Shown here: positions 62,681 through 64,000 of the stretch, in pieces
Position numbering within the stretch: position 1 is the first letter of the stretch
Layout: the number at the start of each line of letters is the position of its first letter
Assembly: GCA_037501455.1 (NCBI GenBank)
Contig: CM074856.1
Span: 47,025,001-47,089,000 of the forward strand
Reading direction: 5' to 3'
DNA from: Lantana camara
Taxonomy: Eukaryota > Streptophyta > Magnoliopsida > Lamiales > Verbenaceae
DNA: 64,000 bases
Position numbers and translations under genes: made by a program
The notes under the pieces: generated by a model
What the model saw: the letters and a program-made list of their open reading frames with translations, nothing else
Told to the model about the DNA's origin: nothing
The model's database searches: none

Positions 62681-62939
62681 GTAATTTTTCCTCTTATGTA
62701 TATTGCATATCTCTTAGGTTTAATAGTTTCCCGCCATTTTCATATCGTTAAATGATAATACAATCACATAAAACGTAATATTGGCAAGATTGTACTATGA
62801 TGCAATGTCCCGTAACTGAGTTCAGTATATACTCAGTTAGGTAGCTTCAGTTCATGACATGAGCCATGTACACGGACGAGCCATAACCTTGGCTGTGGCT
62901 CCCCGCCCCTAATAACTAAAGAAAAGGTCGATTACATAG

Positions 62940-63170
62940 ATATACTTAGGTTATTGCAATATTATAGTTGGTATCCACAGGTTTTAAGAAACTTCAAATC
63001 ACTCCCTTTATTTTTCTAAATTTACAGAAACCATCCCTAAGGGTTCGTAAATTTTACACACATGCACCCGAATATCAGGCAGTTTATGTAATTTTTAACT
63101 ATTTTTAGGGATTGGTTGTAGTTTCTTCGAAGTTCAAACATACTTATGCCAACTGTAATATGTCCATACT
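62940..63170. other. intron sequence of the ANTH gene, no exon recognised
   Basis: No continuation of the ANTH protein is seen after 62680. 'ttagggttcgtaaattttac'-type low-complexity sequence only. The intron is at least 1.3 kb. Confidence 0.4.
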
Positions 63171-63173
63171 TAT

Positions 63174-64000
63174 GCCCACCCATACCCAAATCCAAACATT
63201 ATCCAATATTCTAAAATTCAAATCCAATCCAAATCCAATATAACTAAACCCAGCAGATTTCTACCCAAACTAAACTCATTTAAATGGATTGGCTATCCAA
63301 ACCCATTTAAAAGTTTCAAATCCATACTAAACCCATTGGATGATTGTAGGCATGACAATATTCATTTCATGTTTTATATATTCTATTTATTAATGTTCAA
63401 AAATTAATAATTATAAAATTCATTTCAAAATACAATTTTATTTTTTTTTTGAAACTGAAAATAAAAATCTATATTATTATAAAAATTGAATTTGTTTACG
63501 ATCAATTTAATTCGTTTTTTTATCTATTTTGGAATCCGTTTAATCAATTTTGGATAATTTTCACCCATTTTTGACCTGTTCGATTTATTGATTTGGTTTT
63601 GGACCCGTTTAACCCATTTTGGGCCCGTTTTACTTATTTTTCGACTTATTTCATCCGTTTTAGACCAGTTTGACTCATTCTGGACCCGTTTTACCATTCT
63701 TTAACATGTTCGACCCATTTTGGACCTATTTTATTCATTTTTCGACCTATTTTAGTCCGGTTTCGCTCATTTTAAACTTCCTTCACTCATTTTTTGGCCT
63801 ATTTGACTTATTTTAGACCCGTTTGACTCATTTTTTACTTGATTGACCTATTTTGAACCCGTTTCACCAATTTTTTGACCTATTCAACTTATTTTAGATC
63901 CGTTTAGTCCATTTTGTACTCATTTCACTCATTTTTCGATCTATTTGACCTATTTCAGATTCGTTTGACTTGTTTTGGACCCTTTTCACCCAATTTTCGA
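63174..64000. repeat. repeat element with degenerate ~21-bp tandem array, running off the window
   Basis: Begins 'gcccacccatacccaaatcc', rich in 'aaatccaatcc' and 'aaacccattt'. From about 63530 it turns into a long degenerate tandem array of about 21 bases with consensus near GACCCGTTTGACTCATTTT, continuing to 64000. No ORF. Probably a non-autonomous transposon inside the ANTH gene intron; its right end is outside the window. Confidence 0.6.

Noticed and set aside
1..64000. CRISPR arrays, rRNA, operons, ribosome binding sites, replication origins.
   Set aside because: Nothing of the kind was seen. Spliced genes and plant transposons show nuclear plant DNA.

Overview
The window is nuclear DNA from a flowering plant, almost certainly a eudicot. 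It is AT-rich, its genes carry many GT-AG introns with T-rich acceptors, its proteins match plant-only families, and the spacers are packed with short foldback elements. No organism name can be read from it. All gene calls were made by joining exons by eye and checking that reading phase is kept across every junction.

Layout. (1) 196-3134, + strand: five-exon bHLH transcription factor of the bHLH35 type. (2) 4861-8507, - strand: three-exon CIA2-like CCT-domain regulator of chloroplast protein import genes, convergent with the first gene. (3) About 10.35-23.2 kb: no gene seen, only old mobile DNA (hAT, Mutator-like and other foldback MITEs, one retroinsertion at 9699-10333, tandem duplications). 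(4) 23.2-26.9 kb, + strand: SHOU4-like membrane protein linked to cellulose synthase trafficking, with a leader intron, a spliced upstream ORF and a 58-bp tandem duplication in the leader. (5) 28549-32961, + strand: complete seven-exon TAD2 (tRNA adenosine deaminase). (6) 31.56-57.82 kb: a head-to-tail triplication of an 8-9 kb unit. Each unit starts inside TAD2 (exon 5) and ends after a PHD-finger gene. The result is TAD2 - PHD-1 - TAD2 fragment - PHD-2 - TAD2 fragment - PHD-3. (7) 59456 to beyond the right edge, + strand: ANTH-domain clathrin assembly protein (AP180/PICALM type), 13 exons visible, 3' end outside the window.

The triplicated PHD genes are the most interesting part. The distal copy (PHD-3) reads open from a start codon in exon 1 through all seven exons. 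PHD-2 has a 4-bp indel that puts that start out of frame. PHD-1 has lost the start, has a homopolymer frameshift and has a Cys-to-Ser change in the last zinc ligand. Just after the PHD finger, PHD-3 has one 15-residue motif, PHD-2 has ten 45-bp copies of it, and PHD-1 has a separately expanded array based on 30 bp. The first PHD intron also carries a conserved antisense exon-like segment that I cannot identify.

The genes do not form a pathway. They are independent housekeeping and regulatory genes, and the novelty lies in the local duplication, repeat expansion and mobile-element history.
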